The notes: generated by a model from the letters alone, not told the origin. 64,000 nucleotides of DNA from Rahnella ecdela (GCF_019049625.1 NZ_JAFMOY010000114.1:1-64000); one strand, 5' to 3'. Numbered from the stretch's first letter, positions 15,702 to 24,841 are shown. Program-made: numbers and translations.

Positions 15702-16307
15702 CTAGGGGGTAATATGAATAATTTTTCTTGTCGTGAGCAGCGCTGAATCAAACGGGCCAGTATTTCGAACAATCTTGACCATGACGCTTGCACCTACCCA
15801 AAGCTGGTAGAGACTTTCTGCCACGGTGCGAGGTGTATCGTCAATAGTGAGAGACCCCTCGGCTACACCCGTTTCTAACGCTTGTGCCAGACGCGAGATT
15901 ATCCCTGAAGTGCCTGCCTCTAGCGTTAAGCGCATCGTGTCCGAAAGATCGGCAACTTCAGCGCCTAATTTCACGGCAAGACACTTCCCCTGACAGTCAG
16001 AGAACGACTGAGATTCACGCCACTGCTGCCAGTAGTTCATCAGTCGCTGAGCCATATTGAGACCTGGCTGGCCCAGTGTCCTGTCGATATCGGCGAGATA
16101 ATCATCAAAATAGTGTGCCAGCATGTCTGCGCCAAAAGCTTCTTTCGAACTAAAGTAATGATAGAAAGAGCCTTTAGGCACACCAGCATCTTTGAGTATT
16201 TCGTTCAATCCGACCGCAGAAAATCCTTTACCCGCCATAATACGCTGGCCTGTCGCCAGAATGTGCTCGCGGATTTCATTGCTATGTAGTTGAGTTGTCG
16301 TATTCAT
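15702..16307 (-). CDS. nemR: TetR-family repressor, NemR-like
   Basis: This 201-residue protein has an N-terminal TetR HTH including EILKDAGVPKGSFYHYFSSKEAFG, which matches E. coli NemR closely. The ligand domain contains CQGKCLAVKLGAEVADLSDTMR. In E. coli NemR the equivalent segment carries Cys106, the redox- and electrophile-sensing residue; here Cys109 occupies that place, with an extra Cys at 105. It should derepress its targets on reaction with electrophiles, aldehydes or chlorine oxidants. An operator of the island type lies at 16328-16342, 21 bases upstream of its start, consistent with autoregulation. Confidence 0.82.
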   Translation of the reverse strand: MNTTTQLHSNEIREHILATGQRIMAGKGFSAVGLNEILKDAGVPKGSFYHYFSSKEAFGADMLAHYFDDYLADIDRTLGQPGLNMAQRLMNYWQQWRESQSFSDCQGKCLAVKLGAEVADLSDTMRLTLEAGTSGIISRLAQALETGVAEGSLTIDDTPRTVAESLYQLWVGASVMVKIVRNTGPFDSALLTTRKIIHITP

Positions 16308-16327
16308 ATGTTTAATTTACCAAGAAC

Positions 16328-16342
16328 TAGACCAGTCGTCTA
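16328..16342. promoter_or_regulatory. NemR-type operator 3
   Basis: TAGACCAGTCGTCTA, identical in core to operator 1, lies 21 bases upstream of the repressor start. Confidence 0.75.
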
Positions 16343-16376
16343 TAGGTAAGTTAAAACTATTCCAGTGTGCTAACGC

Positions 16377-16637
16377 TTATTTGTAGATTTCAGCAGTACC
16401 GTACAGATGGTTATCGCCACCGGCTGAAATAATACGGTAAGACGTTGCACCATGTTCAGTCGCTTTCGCCGCCAGTTTGTCCTGCAGGTCGCTCAAATTG
16501 CTTCCTACAGCTGAAGCGTTGATCACCCCAATACTTTGCCCCTTCACGGGTACAGCGTTGACTTCCGTCGCGGCAACAGTGGCAAAAGAAGCGGCAGTGA
16601 GTACGATTACGGTGAAGGCTTTAGTTACGTTTTTCAT
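16377..16637 (-). CDS. periplasmic YhcN/BhsA-family stress protein (DUF1471)
   Basis: This small protein of about 86 residues has a signal peptide (MKNVTKAFTVIVLTAASFAT, cleaved near VAA). The DUF1471 body includes GQSIGVINASAVGSNLSDL and ATSYRIISAGGDNHLYGTA. The family (YhcN, BhsA, McbA) responds to acid, peroxide and biofilm signals in the periplasm. The GAGG sits 8 bases before the ATG at 16637, so I prefer that over the ATG two codons upstream. It is 69 bases ahead of the repressor gene on the same strand. Confidence 0.82.
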   Translation of the reverse strand: MKNVTKAFTVIVLTAASFATVAATEVNAVPVKGQSIGVINASAVGSNLSDLQDKLAAKATEHGATSYRIISAGGDNHLYGTAEIYK

Positions 16638-16781
16638 GATCATATCCTCATTACATTATTTTTAAGTACACTTTACACGTAGGTAAGTGGGTATATTTTT
16701 AGGCACTGAATTCATTTAAAAAATTCGTTCAATGCCCTGGGAGACAAGTATAAATGGGGACCTTGCATGTCCCTTATCCCA

Positions 16782-17603
16782 TTACTCTTCAATGAATCGC
16801 AGCAGGTCTTCATTAATCGTCCCGGCTTGGGTGATTGTCATCCCGTGGCCAAATCCTGCATAGACTTTGAGCTGTGCATCTTTGACAAGTTGCGCGGACA
16901 GAATGGCAGAGTCGGCCAGCGGAACGATCTGATCGTCATCACCATGCATGATCAGGGTTGGCACATCGATTTTCTTAAGGTCATCGGTGAAATCAACCTC
17001 AGAGAACTGTTTGATACAGTCATATTGACCTTTGATCCCACCCCGCATGCCCTGAAGCCAGAAGCTTTCTCTCACACCCTCTGAAGGCGTCTCTGACGAA
17101 CGGTTATAGTTGAAAAATGGCGTGGTCAAATCCTTGTAGAACTGAGAACGGTCTTTTTCGACCGCAGCACGGATGCCATCAAACACTTCCATAGGCAGAC
17201 CGCTAGGATTTTTCTCACTTTGCAGCATAACCGGCGGTACTGCGCCGATAAGTACGGCTTTGCTGACGCGCGCCGAGCCATACGTACCGATATAGCGTGC
17301 GACTTCACCACCGCCGGTCGAGTGTCCAACCAGAACAACGTCGTGGAGATCTAACTGCTCGATGAGTGATGATAAATCTTCAGCGTAGGTATCCATATCA
17401 TTGCTGTCCCACGTCTGACTCGAGTTGCCATGGCTGCGGCGGTCATGAGCGATGACACGGAACCCCTGCTGACCGAAGAACAACATTTGCGCGTCCCATG
17501 CATCACTCGATAATGGCCAGCCGTGGGAAAAAATAATGGTTTGTCCCTTGCCAAAGTCTTTATATGCAATCTTAGAACCGTCTTTCACCTGAATAGTTTT
17601 CAT
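16782..17603 (-). CDS. alpha/beta hydrolase, non-heme chloroperoxidase-like
   Basis: This 273-residue alpha/beta hydrolase of the cofactor-free haloperoxidase/esterase group has oxyanion-hole segment [24 protein letters not shown], nucleophile elbow [13 protein letters not shown], acid in [11 protein letters not shown] and base in GFGHGMTI. It has no signal peptide. Members hydrolyse esters or lactones and show perhydrolase activity. The gene lies in the middle of the stress island on the same strand as its neighbours, 144 bases ahead of the YhcN gene. The physiological substrate is unknown. Confidence 0.83.
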   Translation of the reverse strand: MKTIQVKDGSKIAYKDFGKGQTIIFSHGWPLSSDAWDAQMLFFGQQGFRVIAHDRRSHGNSSQTWDSNDMDTYAEDLSSLIEQLDLHDVVLVGHSTGGGEVARYIGTYGSARVSKAVLIGAVPPVMLQSEKNPSGLPMEVFDGIRAAVEKDRSQFYKDLTTPFFNYNRSSETPSEGVRESFWLQGMRGGIKGQYDCIKQFSEVDFTDDLKKIDVPTLIMHGDDDQIVPLADSAILSAQLVKDAQLKVYAGFGHGMTITQAGTINEDLLRFIEE

Positions 17604-17754
17604 CTCTTTATTCTCTTTTCTGTTGGCGACGCCTCATAGGCGGAGCATTTAATTTAGAATTGTTTTTTTCGTATATTTGCTTTTATATCTGGCTTGCTTT
17701 TATATCCGGCAATCATTCAAAGAATGACTGGCCTAGAAAGCATTTACCTGATGT

Positions 17755-18510
17755 TTACTGAGATAAACTTTGTGCCGCTTTTTCGATCACCGCCGCAATT
17801 TTTTCTGGCTGCGATGCGTAAATGGCATGGTTGCCTTTCAATTCAGTGACGGTGCTGTGCGCGCGTTTCGCCATGAAGCGCTCCAGTTCTGGATTAATAG
17901 CACGATCCTGCGTCGCCACTACGGCCCAGCTAGGCTTCGTTTTCCATGCTGGAACGCCTGCCGGGGCAGTGAATGCCGCTACTGCAGGCATGAGTTGAGA
18001 GTGCGCCAACAGATTTGTCTCTTTGACTGGCAAGTCAGCTGCAAAGTCAGCGTGGAAATTTTCCGGTTTGATATAAAGGAAGTGATCTGGCGTTTCAGTA
18101 ATTGACTGAGCGGCTGGCGGATATTTTTTGGCCAGACTCAGCAATGAGTCACCTTGCTCCGGCTGGAACGCTGCGATGTAAACCAGACCGGCAACAGAGG
18201 GGTCATTTCCCGCGTCACTGATGATCATGCCGGCGTAGCTATGACCAACCAGCAGTGATTTACCACTTTGTAGTGCCAGAACACGTCGAGTCGCAGCGAC
18301 ATCATCAGCCAGCGAGGTTTGCGGCTCCTGAACAATCGACACGTTGTAGCCCGCTTTATTCAGAATGCGAGCCACCGGATCCCAGCCTGAGCCATCAACA
18401 AAAGCGCCATGTACAAGAACGATGTTTTTTACCGGCGCAGCCATTGAAGACTGAGCATAAACAGACAGAACCAGGCTTAAAGCCAGAGTGGTAAACGATT
18501 TTTTAAACAT
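17755..18510 (-). CDS. exported alpha/beta hydrolase
   Basis: This 251-residue hydrolase has a signal peptide (MFKKSFTTLALSLVLSVYAQ, cleaved near SMA-A). The mature domain includes NIVLVHGAFVDGSGWDPVARI, nucleophile elbow LVGHSYAGMI and a C-terminal GNHAIYASQPEKIAAVI that holds the catalytic His. It belongs to the EstC-like family of small esterases found in stress and degradation clusters. It should act in the periplasm. It is separated from its neighbours by about 150 bases on either side, so it may have its own promoter. Confidence 0.82.
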   Translation of the reverse strand: MFKKSFTTLALSLVLSVYAQSSMAAPVKNIVLVHGAFVDGSGWDPVARILNKAGYNVSIVQEPQTSLADDVAATRRVLALQSGKSLLVGHSYAGMIISDAGNDPSVAGLVYIAAFQPEQGDSLLSLAKKYPPAAQSITETPDHFLYIKPENFHADFAADLPVKETNLLAHSQLMPAVAAFTAPAGVPAWKTKPSWAVVATQDRAINPELERFMAKRAHSTVTELKGNHAIYASQPEKIAAVIEKAAQSLSQ

Positions 18511-18665
18511 GATGTATTTCCTTCAATTTTCATTTTTTAAGTTAATACCCTGACATCATGGCTCCCTGTCTTACAGGAAAGCGGACGAACATTCAGGTGT
18601 GTAATGTTGTCTAGATTTGCTGTGTGGGAAGTGCTTAAAGAGCTACTTACCCACGTGATTAACTG

Positions 18666-19346
18666 TTATGCATTAAGCTGCTTAATCAGCTGGGCTGCTG
18701 CCGCCGCCGAGGACGTTGGGTTTTGCCCGGTGATGAGCAAGCCATCGCTGACCACATAAGAACTCCAGTCCGTCCCTTTCGAGTAAATCCCGCCTTTGGC
18801 AATCAGCTCGTCTTCTACCAGGAAAGGCACAATCTGCGTCAGGCCCACGGCGTCCTCTTCACTGTTGGTAAAACCGGTGACCTTACGGCCTTCTACCAGC
18901 GGTTTTCCCTCCGGGGTTTTGACATGGCGCAGCACGCCAGGCGCATGGCAGACCAGTGCTACGTGTTTGTTTGCGGCCAGGAAGGCTTCGATAAGGGCGA
19001 CGGAGTTTTTATCTTCGGCCAGGTCCCACAGAGGGCCGTGACCACCCGGATAAAAAACGGCGTCGTAATCAGCTTGTGAAACGCTGTCGAGGCGAACCGT
19101 TGACGCCAGGTGCGCTGTAGCTTCTGCGTCTGCCTCGAAGCGGTGGGTTTGTTCGGTCTGGAAGTCAGGCTCATTACTTTTTGGGTCTAACGGCGGGTTA
19201 CCGCCTTTCGGTGAAGCCAGCGTAATTTCCGCGCCGGCGTCTTTGAAGGCGTAGTAAGGCGCAGCCAGCTCTTCCAGCCAGAAGCCGGTTTGGCGGCCGG
19301 TGTCACCCAGTTTGTCGTGTGAAGTTAAGACCATCAGAATTTTCAT
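18666..19346 (-). CDS. DJ-1/PfpI-family protein, copy 2
   Basis: This 226-residue protein differs from the copy at 14897-15577 by only a few residues (for example GDTGRQ for GNTGRQ and KQLNA for KQLGA). It keeps the catalytic Cys in ALVCHAPGVL. The near-identity extends through the ribosome site (AGGAGAG) into the promoter, including an operator at the same distance, so a whole promoter-gene unit was duplicated or recently homogenised. The start is at 19346 by analogy and by spacing; the longer frame to 19463 crosses the operator. Confidence 0.86.
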   Translation of the reverse strand: MKILMVLTSHDKLGDTGRQTGFWLEELAAPYYAFKDAGAEITLASPKGGNPPLDPKSNEPDFQTEQTHRFEADAEATAHLASTVRLDSVSQADYDAVFYPGGHGPLWDLAEDKNSVALIEAFLAANKHVALVCHAPGVLRHVKTPEGKPLVEGRKVTGFTNSEEDAVGLTQIVPFLVEDELIAKGGIYSKGTDWSSYVVSDGLLITGQNPTSSAAAAAQLIKQLNA

Positions 19347-19378
19347 CACTACTCTCCTGTATTTCATATTGATAATTG

Positions 19379-19399
19379 AATTAGACCAGTCGTCTATAT
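19379..19399. promoter_or_regulatory. NemR-type operator 4
   Basis: TAGACCAGTCGTCTA at 19382-19396, with AAT/ATT flanks, lies 36 bases upstream of the second DJ-1 gene. Confidence 0.75.
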
Positions 19400-19530
19400 T
19401 GTTCTTAAATAAAAACGTTTCACCTGTGCCTGTTATTCCGGCCAACTCTGCGTGCTGTTTCATTCTGCCGGAACGGCTGTCGTGCTATGTCGCCTAGTCG
19501 CCGTTGCCATGTGTGTAAGCTAACTCATAA

Positions 19531-19545
19531 TAGACCGGTCGTCTA
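19531..19545. promoter_or_regulatory. NemR-type operator 5
   Basis: TAGACCGGTCGTCTA lies between operator 4 and the end of the aldehyde dehydrogenase gene. With operator 4 it repeats the two-site arrangement seen upstream of the first DJ-1 gene. Confidence 0.7.
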
Positions 19546-19675
19546 GGGATAATTAATAAAACTTTTCATCTTTTTCGTGCCAGAGCACTTTCATATAGCG
19601 GGTGCCTGTTCCGATAACATAACGCACTAATATTAATGCTTATTCAACTGAGTTTTCCTCCTGTCGATGATGCAC

Positions 19676-21091
19676 TTAGTTAACTATTTTTGCCCATACT
19701 GCCTGAGCATTTGTGAATTCACGCAGGCCGAAGTGGGAGAGCTCGCGACCATACCCACTCTTTTTCACACCGCCAACCGGGATGCGTGCATTCGTGGCAG
19801 AAAATCCGTTGATGAATACCCCTCCTGTTTCTAAACGCCGCGCGATTCGCTGGGCACGGGAAACGTCGCGGGTCCAAAGATTGCCCCCTAAGCCGTAATC
19901 GCTGGTATTTGCCAGCTCAATAGCATGCTCAACGTCATCTGCGACAGTAATAGTTGCAACAGGGCCGAAGGTTTCCTCATCAAATGCAGCCATTCCCGGG
20001 CCCACTTCGCCCAATACGGTAGGCTCATAGAAGTTACCACTGCCCGCGATTTTATACCCCCCAAGAAGACGTGTCGCGCCGGCTGCGAGAGTTCGTTCTA
20101 CTTGATGATGTAATTCTTCACGCAAATCTTTTCGCGCCATGGGCCCGATCCTATTTTGCGGGTCCAGCGGATCGCCAACCTTCAACTGTCTGACGGCCGC
20201 GATGAATTTTTGGGTGAATTCCTCCGCGATGGGTTTTTCCAAAATAAACCGTTTCGCGGCTAAGCACACCTGGCCCGCATTTTGGAATCGCGCTTCAACA
20301 CCCGCTGTAACAGCCAAATCAATATTGGCGTCAGCGAGCACGATAAATGCGTCTGATCCACCTAGCTCAAGCAAGCTTTTTTTCAATGCTTTGCCTGCAA
20401 TCGCCGATACGGCAGACCCCGCCCGCATACTCCCCGTCAATGTCACTGCGGCAATGCGATCATCCTCAATCACTTCTGCAACAGTTTCGTTATCAGCAAT
20501 AAGATTGGCGAATAAACCTTTAGGGAAGCCCGCACTCTCATAAGCATCCTGCAAAGCATAGGCAGAGCCCATCACATTGGGCGCGTGCTTGAGGATAAAA
20601 CCGTTACCCGACAGCATAATTGGGCCCGAAGCGCGAATGACCTGCCATAAAGGGAAGTTCCAGGGCATGACGGCCAAAATTGAGCCAATCGGCAGATAGG
20701 AGACATGTACCTGGTCGTCATTTTCGACAGAAACAGGTTCATCTGCGAGGATTGCCGGGCCATTGCTGGCAATCCAATCAATTGTCGCTGCACACTTCTC
20801 AACTTCTGCACGGGCTGCTGCCAGTGTTTTCCCCATTTCAGCGGTGATGATCCCTGCCAAATTTTCTGAGCGTTCGCGCAGAATCGCTGATAAACGACGA
20901 TAAGCTTCTACGCGTTTCGGCATGGGAGTAGCACGCCACAGGCGAAAAGCCGCGTTATTACCTGCCAGCATGCTTTCTACTTCGTCTGCCGTTTGGAATG
21001 CATAAGTCGCGATCAACTCGTCCGTCGCAGGATTACGTGAAGTCGCGACATCAGGAGAAAGCGTATTCTGTGTGACATGTTGGGATGACAT
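19676..21091 (-). CDS. aldehyde dehydrogenase, succinate-semialdehyde dehydrogenase-like
   Basis: This 471-residue ALDH-superfamily enzyme shows AVMPWNFPLWQVIR, the general-base glutamate in LLELGGSDAFIVL and the nucleophilic cysteine in FQNAGQVCLAAKRF. The C-terminal PVGGVKKSGYGRELSHFGLREF is typical of the Sad/GabD branch. It oxidises an aldehyde to an acid with NAD(P)+. Unlike the gabD gene at 30456-31910 it is not beside a transaminase; it lies between the stress island and an XRE regulator, so detoxification of aldehydes is the likelier job. Confidence 0.85.
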   Translation of the reverse strand: MSSQHVTQNTLSPDVATSRNPATDELIATYAFQTADEVESMLAGNNAAFRLWRATPMPKRVEAYRRLSAILRERSENLAGIITAEMGKTLAAARAEVEKCAATIDWIASNGPAILADEPVSVENDDQVHVSYLPIGSILAVMPWNFPLWQVIRASGPIMLSGNGFILKHAPNVMGSAYALQDAYESAGFPKGLFANLIADNETVAEVIEDDRIAAVTLTGSMRAGSAVSAIAGKALKKSLLELGGSDAFIVLADANIDLAVTAGVEARFQNAGQVCLAAKRFILEKPIAEEFTQKFIAAVRQLKVGDPLDPQNRIGPMARKDLREELHHQVERTLAAGATRLLGGYKIAGSGNFYEPTVLGEVGPGMAAFDEETFGPVATITVADDVEHAIELANTSDYGLGGNLWTRDVSRAQRIARRLETGGVFINGFSATNARIPVGGVKKSGYGRELSHFGLREFTNAQAVWAKIVN

Positions 21092-21190
21092 AGTTTTTGC
21101 CTCATAAACGGTTTAAGAGAAGCACGTTGTGTGCTTCGATAAAATTCAGTTTAGGCAGATCGAATCATCCCTGGAAGGCGTCTTGTTATC

Positions 21191-22003
21191 CTATGACTGG
21201 GAGTCATAGGCAACGTGACGGGGAATATAGGTCACCAGAGAAAGGTCGGGTCTTCCCTCTGGCGTAAGAGCGACATAGGTAAATTCAATATGTCCGGAAG
21301 TAGGATGCAAAATCCGCTTGCTCCCCTCCCCCATACCTTTCACTTCCGTATCCAGCCACCACTCTTTGAATTCCGGGCTTTTTTCAGAGAGTTCTTCAAT
21401 GAGATGGTCAAAAGGCTTTTTGTCCTGAGCATGGGCGCGTGATGCGCGGAAAACGGAGATCATCCCTCGAGCCATCTGCTCCCAATCCAGGATCTGGGTG
21501 CGATATGGCCTATAAAGAAACAGCAGGCGCAACGTATTACGCTCATGAGGTTGCAGCGAACCATAATCAATAAACAAATCAGCAATAGCATCATTCCAGG
21601 CAAGAATATCAAGTCGGGCATTTCTCACATAGGCCGGAATGGGATCGATAGCGCGCACTAACCTTTCCAGTCCATCACTCACGCCATTCTCAAGGGAATG
21701 TGGTACCGGCTCTTCGCGCGGTGAAAGGGCAAAAAGATGGGATGACTCAATTCGGTTAAGTTTTAGAACTTTGGCTATACGCTGGAGTGCATCTGCCGAA
21801 GGTTTAATCTCTCTCCCCTGCTCAAGCCAGGTATACCAACTCACACTGACCCCAGCCAAGACGGCGACTTCTTCACGACGTAAACCGGGTGTACGGCGAG
21901 TACCCTGTTGCATGCCGAAGTCCTGAGGATTAAGACGTGCGCGCCGGCTTACAAGGAAAGCACCGAGTTCACGACGCTGCTCTGACGTGGTTTTTTTAAC
22001 CAT
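21191..22003 (-). CDS. XRE-family regulator with MmyB-like ligand domain
   Basis: This protein of about 270 residues has an N-terminal helix-turn-helix with GTRRTPGLRREEVAVLAGVSVSWYTWLEQGR, the hallmark of this regulator group. A C-terminal MmyB-like (PAS-like) domain begins near DPIPAYVRNARLDILAWNDA and includes NTLRLLFLYRPYR. Such proteins are often fatty-acid or small-molecule sensors controlling an adjacent oxidoreductase. It lies about 100 bases upstream of the aldehyde dehydrogenase on the same strand and probably controls it. The start is taken at 22003 (MVKKTTSEQRR), where family similarity begins. Confidence 0.82.
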   Translation of the reverse strand: MVKKTTSEQRRELGAFLVSRRARLNPQDFGMQQGTRRTPGLRREEVAVLAGVSVSWYTWLEQGREIKPSADALQRIAKVLKLNRIESSHLFALSPREEPVPHSLENGVSDGLERLVRAIDPIPAYVRNARLDILAWNDAIADLFIDYGSLQPHERNTLRLLFLYRPYRTQILDWEQMARGMISVFRASRAHAQDKKPFDHLIEELSEKSPEFKEWWLDTEVKGMGEGSKRILHPTSGHIEFTYVALTPEGRPDLSLVTYIPRHVAYDSQS

Positions 22004-22232
22004 AATAGTCTGCCTATAAATGTGCCTGTTTGACCAACGCTTCATCAAGATGCTGATGAATTTCTTATTTTCTCATCTGAACCCTATGCTAAACGATACA
22101 GTTTAAGCAAAAAATCCTTCATTTCCGTGGCTAACATTGGTTGCCACGGGAGTAGAGGAAAGGATCCGACGGAAATTGCCTTTCTATCAACGAGGCAAGA
22201 ATGCATGGGGCCTGCATCTTTCTCTATTCGCG

Positions 22233-23183
22233 CTAACGGTGCGTGACTTCCCACTGACGTGTGAAAAACTGGTCAAGGTGTTCCACTGCCTGATCGACGT
22301 ACTCCGGGACGTCGTACATCTGATAATGGCGCGCGCCTGCGATTTCAATGACCGGTTGCGCAGCTCGAGCCAACCCAGCGAGTCGGTAACCGTCTTCAAA
22401 TGAGCCGGTTGTCCCCGCCGAGTTTCCTGCAACGATAACTTGCACCGGCTGCGTGAGCAGAGTTTCCGCCAGATGGAAAGCATCGAAGCCAAGAATCAAC
22501 GCATCACTCAAGTAATGGCGGCGATTAGTGGAGTTCACGTGTTGTCCACGCTCGGTTCGGTAGTAAGTGATAGCCTGCAGCATATCGATGTCCGCTATAC
22601 CCGCTGCGGTGGCCTCGGACAACGTATCAGGGATCCATTGATGCAGTACCGGCGCAGCGCCGTGGGCTTCGTTTATCGCTTGCGCGGCGATGGTTTCCAG
22701 GAGGCGGCTGAGGCCGTCATCTGCTGCAACCATTTTTCGAAAAGCATTGCCGATATCGCTAGGTACCACGACCCCCAAGGCCTTTACGCGATGGTCAATC
22801 ATCGTTCCGGCTGCTGCGTAACCGCCGCCAGCGCAAACGCCCAACATGCCAATACGCCCGTCGTCAACCTGGTTTTGCCTAATCAGGAAATCGACGGCAG
22901 CGCGCAGATCGGCGATACGGGCCGCCGGACTTTCCAGATCACGTGGCTGGCCGGAACTCGCACCTTGATAGGCAGGGTCGAACGTTAGAACGATGAACCC
23001 CCGCGCTGCCAGCGCGCGCGCGTAGTTGGCGGCGATCTGCTCCTTGACGCTGCTACCAGGCCCGGTGATGACAAGCGCGGGATAGCGCTTCAAGGGATCC
23101 CCAGTGGGAGGCATGTACAGGTCGGCGGCGATGGCAAAAGTGTCACGCGCAAATGTGGTGGACCGCCATTGGACGGTGTTCAT
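22233..23183 (-). CDS. alpha/beta hydrolase, dienelactone-hydrolase-like (YcjY type)
   Basis: This protein of about 316 residues has PALVITGPGSSVKEQ, LTFDPAYQGASSGQPRDLE and the elbow MLGVCAGGGYAAA, in which the usual Ser is Cys as in dienelactone-type hydrolases. A C-terminal GARHYQMYD supplies the histidine. It belongs to the group annotated YcjY-like hydrolases or deacylases. The start is at 23183 (MNTVQWRS); the longer frame would run through a palindromic operator. Divergently transcribed from the MarR-family gene, it is the probable target of that regulator. GC content looks somewhat higher than in the neighbouring stress island. Confidence 0.78.
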   Translation of the reverse strand: MNTVQWRSTTFARDTFAIAADLYMPPTGDPLKRYPALVITGPGSSVKEQIAANYARALAARGFIVLTFDPAYQGASSGQPRDLESPAARIADLRAAVDFLIRQNQVDDGRIGMLGVCAGGGYAAAGTMIDHRVKALGVVVPSDIGNAFRKMVAADDGLSRLLETIAAQAINEAHGAAPVLHQWIPDTLSEATAAGIADIDMLQAITYYRTERGQHVNSTNRRHYLSDALILGFDAFHLAETLLTQPVQVIVAGNSAGTTGSFEDGYRLAGLARAAQPVIEIAGARHYQMYDVPEYVDQAVEHLDQFFTRQWEVTHR

Positions 23184-23220
23184 AATGGTGTTTCCCAAGT
23201 AAAATACTATTGAAGATAAC

Positions 23221-23272
23221 ATAGTACAATATGGAACTAGAATATGTTTAAACAATCTCAGTCATGTACTAT
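23221..23272. promoter_or_regulatory. inverted-repeat operator between hydrolase and marR-type gene
   Basis: ATAGTACA (23221-23228) is exactly inverted as TGTACTAT (23265-23272). The pair flanks the divergent promoter region, as expected for a MarR-type regulator controlling both genes. Confidence 0.5.
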
Positions 23273-23293
23273 AAATAAAGACGGGCGGGATGG

Positions 23294-23695
23294 ATGAGTG
23301 ATGCTGCGAACATCTGGGCTCTGAACCACCGAGTGCTCAGCCTCGTTATGAACGAATGCGCCGAACAACTTGCATCGCTCGGGCTGGAAACGAAGGAATT
23401 TTTTGTACTTGGCGAAATTGAACCGTGCCGCTATCCGGCCGAACTTGCCAAACGTTTAATGTTGCCAAAGGCCAGCGTGACAGTTTATTTGCGCAACCTA
23501 GTTGCAAAAAAATTCGTTCGACGCGAGATCGATGAGGGTGACCTGCGCCGACACCGGTTGGTGTTAACTTCAGAAGGCAGATGCGCACTCGACGCAGCAA
23601 CGATGGCGCTGTCTTCAAGCTTCGAGACGCGCCTGACGCGACTGAAGGCGCAGGAACGGGCTGAACTAGAGCGTCTACTTACAACACTTGTGTGA
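23294..23695 (+). CDS. MarR-family transcriptional regulator
   Basis: This 133-residue winged-helix protein has KEFFVLGEIEPCRYPAELAKR followed by the recognition region LPKASVTVYLRNLVAKKFVRR and the wing DEGDLRRHRLVLTSEGR, the standard MarR pattern. A single cysteine precedes the recognition helix (EPCRYP). It is divergent from the Cys-type hydrolase with a paired inverted repeat between them. It probably represses that gene and itself until a phenolic or lipophilic ligand binds. Confidence 0.85.
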   Translation: MSDAANIWALNHRVLSLVMNECAEQLASLGLETKEFFVLGEIEPCRYPAELAKRLMLPKASVTVYLRNLVAKKFVRREIDEGDLRRHRLVLTSEGRCALDAATMALSSSFETRLTRLKAQERAELERLLTTLV

Positions 23696-24152
23696 CGCGA
23701 GTACGCTGTTGGCTGAGTGGATGAATGGGTCAACCCGTAGCGCGTTTCTAAAGGCTATGCCCGTATTCGATGCGTTTGCGGGCTCAAACATCAACGTCTG
23801 TACGGAGCCATCTCGCTCTGCGAAATAGTTCCTGTATTTATCAAGTTGCGCGTAAAACCTCGCCCTTTTGACCATGACCCAAAATCCTGTTCCATTCAGA
23901 CTCCGTTTTCATGAATGGGAATATATTGATAATTCCCCTCGAACAATGAATATTCATGTCGGCTAATTTTTTCCCTTGTATGTAATTTTTCAAGTCAACC
24001 AGTACGGTCAAAGCTAGTCCTGAGCCATAAACATTGGGCAGTCACGTTAAAAAGGGTCCTTACATATCACGACTTCTTTTGAAAGGAGCTAAAGCAAATC
24101 GTAAATAAGACGATAACGACCATTCACAGGTCTGTTTATCCAATGAAAGAGC
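23696..24152. other. 457-bp intergenic region, no gene seen
   Basis: AT-rich in its second half. Short minus-strand frames exist (one around 23675-23875) but they overlap the marR 3' end, lack start signals and match nothing I recognise. The stretch just before 24153 contains AAAGAG and may hold the promoter of the following gene. Confidence 0.4.
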
Positions 24153-24839
24153 ATGAATTTCGTAATCTTTGTCGTGTGCACAACCGTTGCAATTGTCATC
24201 TTCAAAAAGTCCCGCAAGAACTCGCTTGCAAAAGGGCGAGGAAAATTCAGGGCGTCTGCTACATCCTACGTCATATCTTTTGTGTCGTTTTTCCTCCTGA
24301 TGGGTATCGGTTCGCATTTCGATGTAAAACAAGACCCAACTAGTGCAGCAACAGAATCAAGCTCATCACCTAATAATCATTCTTTGGCAAAGTTGACCGA
24401 TAGCAATGACACAGTGACCACGTTCAATCTGTCTCATGCTTATGAGAAAGCTGTTTATGACAACATCAAACAGATGCCTGACATTCAGCCAAGATTGAAT
24501 ATGTCTAGTGCTGACTCTGAGGCCCAGGATAAGCGTGATGGGGCGCTGATGTTCTTTAGAATCTACGGCTTGAGTGAGGATGATTTTTCCAGACTCGTTC
24601 GCCCAGTTTGCATTGGTGAAATAAACCACATGAAAGCGGTTTATCACAACGAAACCAGCCTTTGGTTACCGCTTAACAATAACAATTATGTTGTTAAAGC
24701 TGAAGAAGAACGTCGAAAGGAATGGAATAAGCAATACTATGCAAGGTTGGAAGGTGTGTATAAACGCATGAATGAATGCATGTTCACGGTAAGCCAGCAG
24801 CAGCCCATGCACATCCTGCGTCAGCCGGGAATTAAATAA
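24153..24839 (+). CDS. hypothetical membrane-anchored protein
   Basis: This 228-residue protein is not recognised. Residues 1-17 (MNFVIFVVCTTVAIVIFKKS) form a first membrane segment and residues about 37-53 (TSYVISFVSFFLLMGIGSHF) a second, separated by a basic loop. A Ser/Asn-rich linker then leads to a hydrophilic domain that is probably periplasmic or cytoplasmic (FFRIYGLSEDDFSRLVRPVC, then a KAEEERRKEWNKQYYARLEG helix). It has two cysteines in that domain. It is a single-gene unit closed by a strong terminator, and low GC suggests acquisition by transfer. Confidence 0.6.
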   Translation: MNFVIFVVCTTVAIVIFKKSRKNSLAKGRGKFRASATSYVISFVSFFLLMGIGSHFDVKQDPTSAATESSSSPNNHSLAKLTDSNDTVTTFNLSHAYEKAVYDNIKQMPDIQPRLNMSSADSEAQDKRDGALMFFRIYGLSEDDFSRLVRPVCIGEINHMKAVYHNETSLWLPLNNNNYVVKAEEERRKEWNKQYYARLEGVYKRMNECMFTVSQQQPMHILRQPGIK

Positions 24840-24841
24840 CA

